Shown one piece after another: positions 63,227-64,000 of a stretch of DNA of 64,000 nt. The stretch's first letter is position 1. Every line of letters begins with the position of its first letter. The translations under genes were made by a program, and so were the position numbers. Source of the DNA: Streptomyces sp. ALI-76-A (GTDB lineage: Bacteria > Actinomycetota > Actinomycetes > Streptomycetales > Streptomycetaceae); NCBI RefSeq assembly GCF_030287445.1, contig NZ_JASVWB010000002.1:5642001-5706000 (forward strand), read 5' to 3'. The notes below the pieces were generated by a model, which did not search any database, was not told the DNA's origin, and worked only from the letters and a program-made list of their open reading frames with translations.

Positions 63227-63423
63227 TGGACCAACTTAGGTCGGTTTATGTGCCGAATCACTTCTCAGACACGCCGTCGGCCCGACCTTGGCCAGGCGTT
63301 CGATACGTCGCCGGGCCGGGACCGGGCACGCCGTAGACTGGTGGATCGGCCCGCCAGGGCCTGTCCGACATGCCCTGGCCCCCGTCCTCTCACCCCAGCC
63401 CTCTCACTCCGGGAAGTCGCACC

Positions 63424-64000
<577 letters not shown>

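Overview
The window looks like a stretch of Streptomyces chromosome. It has very high G+C coding sequence with G/C-rich third positions, many GTG starts, short 4-base stop/start overlaps, and typical Streptomyces families: a WhiB-like protein, a WhiJ-type XRE regulator with a DUF397 partner, DUF1707, roadblock proteins and a SpoIIE-type phosphatase. From memory, the order oxyR/ahpCD, bifunctional PBP, two fumarases, wblI, glpX, ispH, ppgK, ychF matches the S. coelicolor SCO5031-SCO5061 neighbourhood. The left half is more accessory.

Layout. 1-5.6 kb: PH-like hypothetical protein, secreted zinc carboxypeptidase, Nramp-related transporter, and a WhiJ-like regulator/DUF397/ATPase-like cluster beside a truncated proline-rich ORF. 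5.7-12.2 kb: a polymorphic-toxin operon (SseB-like protein, WXG-like protein, 1582-aa Rhs/YD-repeat protein with a predicted ADP-ribosyltransferase tip, candidate immunity gene). Tip and immunity gene drop to about 47% G+C. 12.3-14.1 kb: secreted GH18 chitinase with a near-perfect DasR-type operator upstream. 14.4-26.0 kb: a tad/Flp pilus locus (cpaB, cpaE, two tadE-like genes, cpaF, tadB, tadC, histidine kinase, response regulator, flp pilin, tadG-like gene, lipoprotein, OmpA-like protein). The response regulator carries a TTA codon just after an internal ribosome binding site and GTG.

26.1-30.6 kb: assorted enzymes and hypotheticals (hydrolase, DUF192, LLM oxidoreductase, DinB, methyltransferase). 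30.6-31.4 kb: a gene-free stretch ending in a strong U-tailed terminator with a C8 loop, possibly marking a small RNA. 31.4-36.4 kb: uppS, PIN-PhoH protein, secreted transglycosylase, AI-2E family protein. 36.5-38.8 kb: ahpD-ahpC divergent from oxyR, with a recognisable OxyR site. 38.9-40.8 kb: a frameshifted gene followed by small roadblock-type genes. 40.9-45.8 kb: ABC transporter under a PadR regulator, and an SPFH/small-protein operon with a perfect palindrome in its promoter region. 46.0-64.0 kb: PBP, SpoIIE-type phosphatase, DUF402, class II and class I fumarases, DUF1707, wblI, glpX, DUF4245, nitroreductase, xseB/xseA, ispH, ppgK, DUF6542 and the start of ychF.

The strongest regulatory ideas are DasR control of chitinase, OxyR control of ahpCD and possible bldA dependence of the Tad pilus regulator. 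No tRNA, rRNA, CRISPR array or insertion sequence was recognised.
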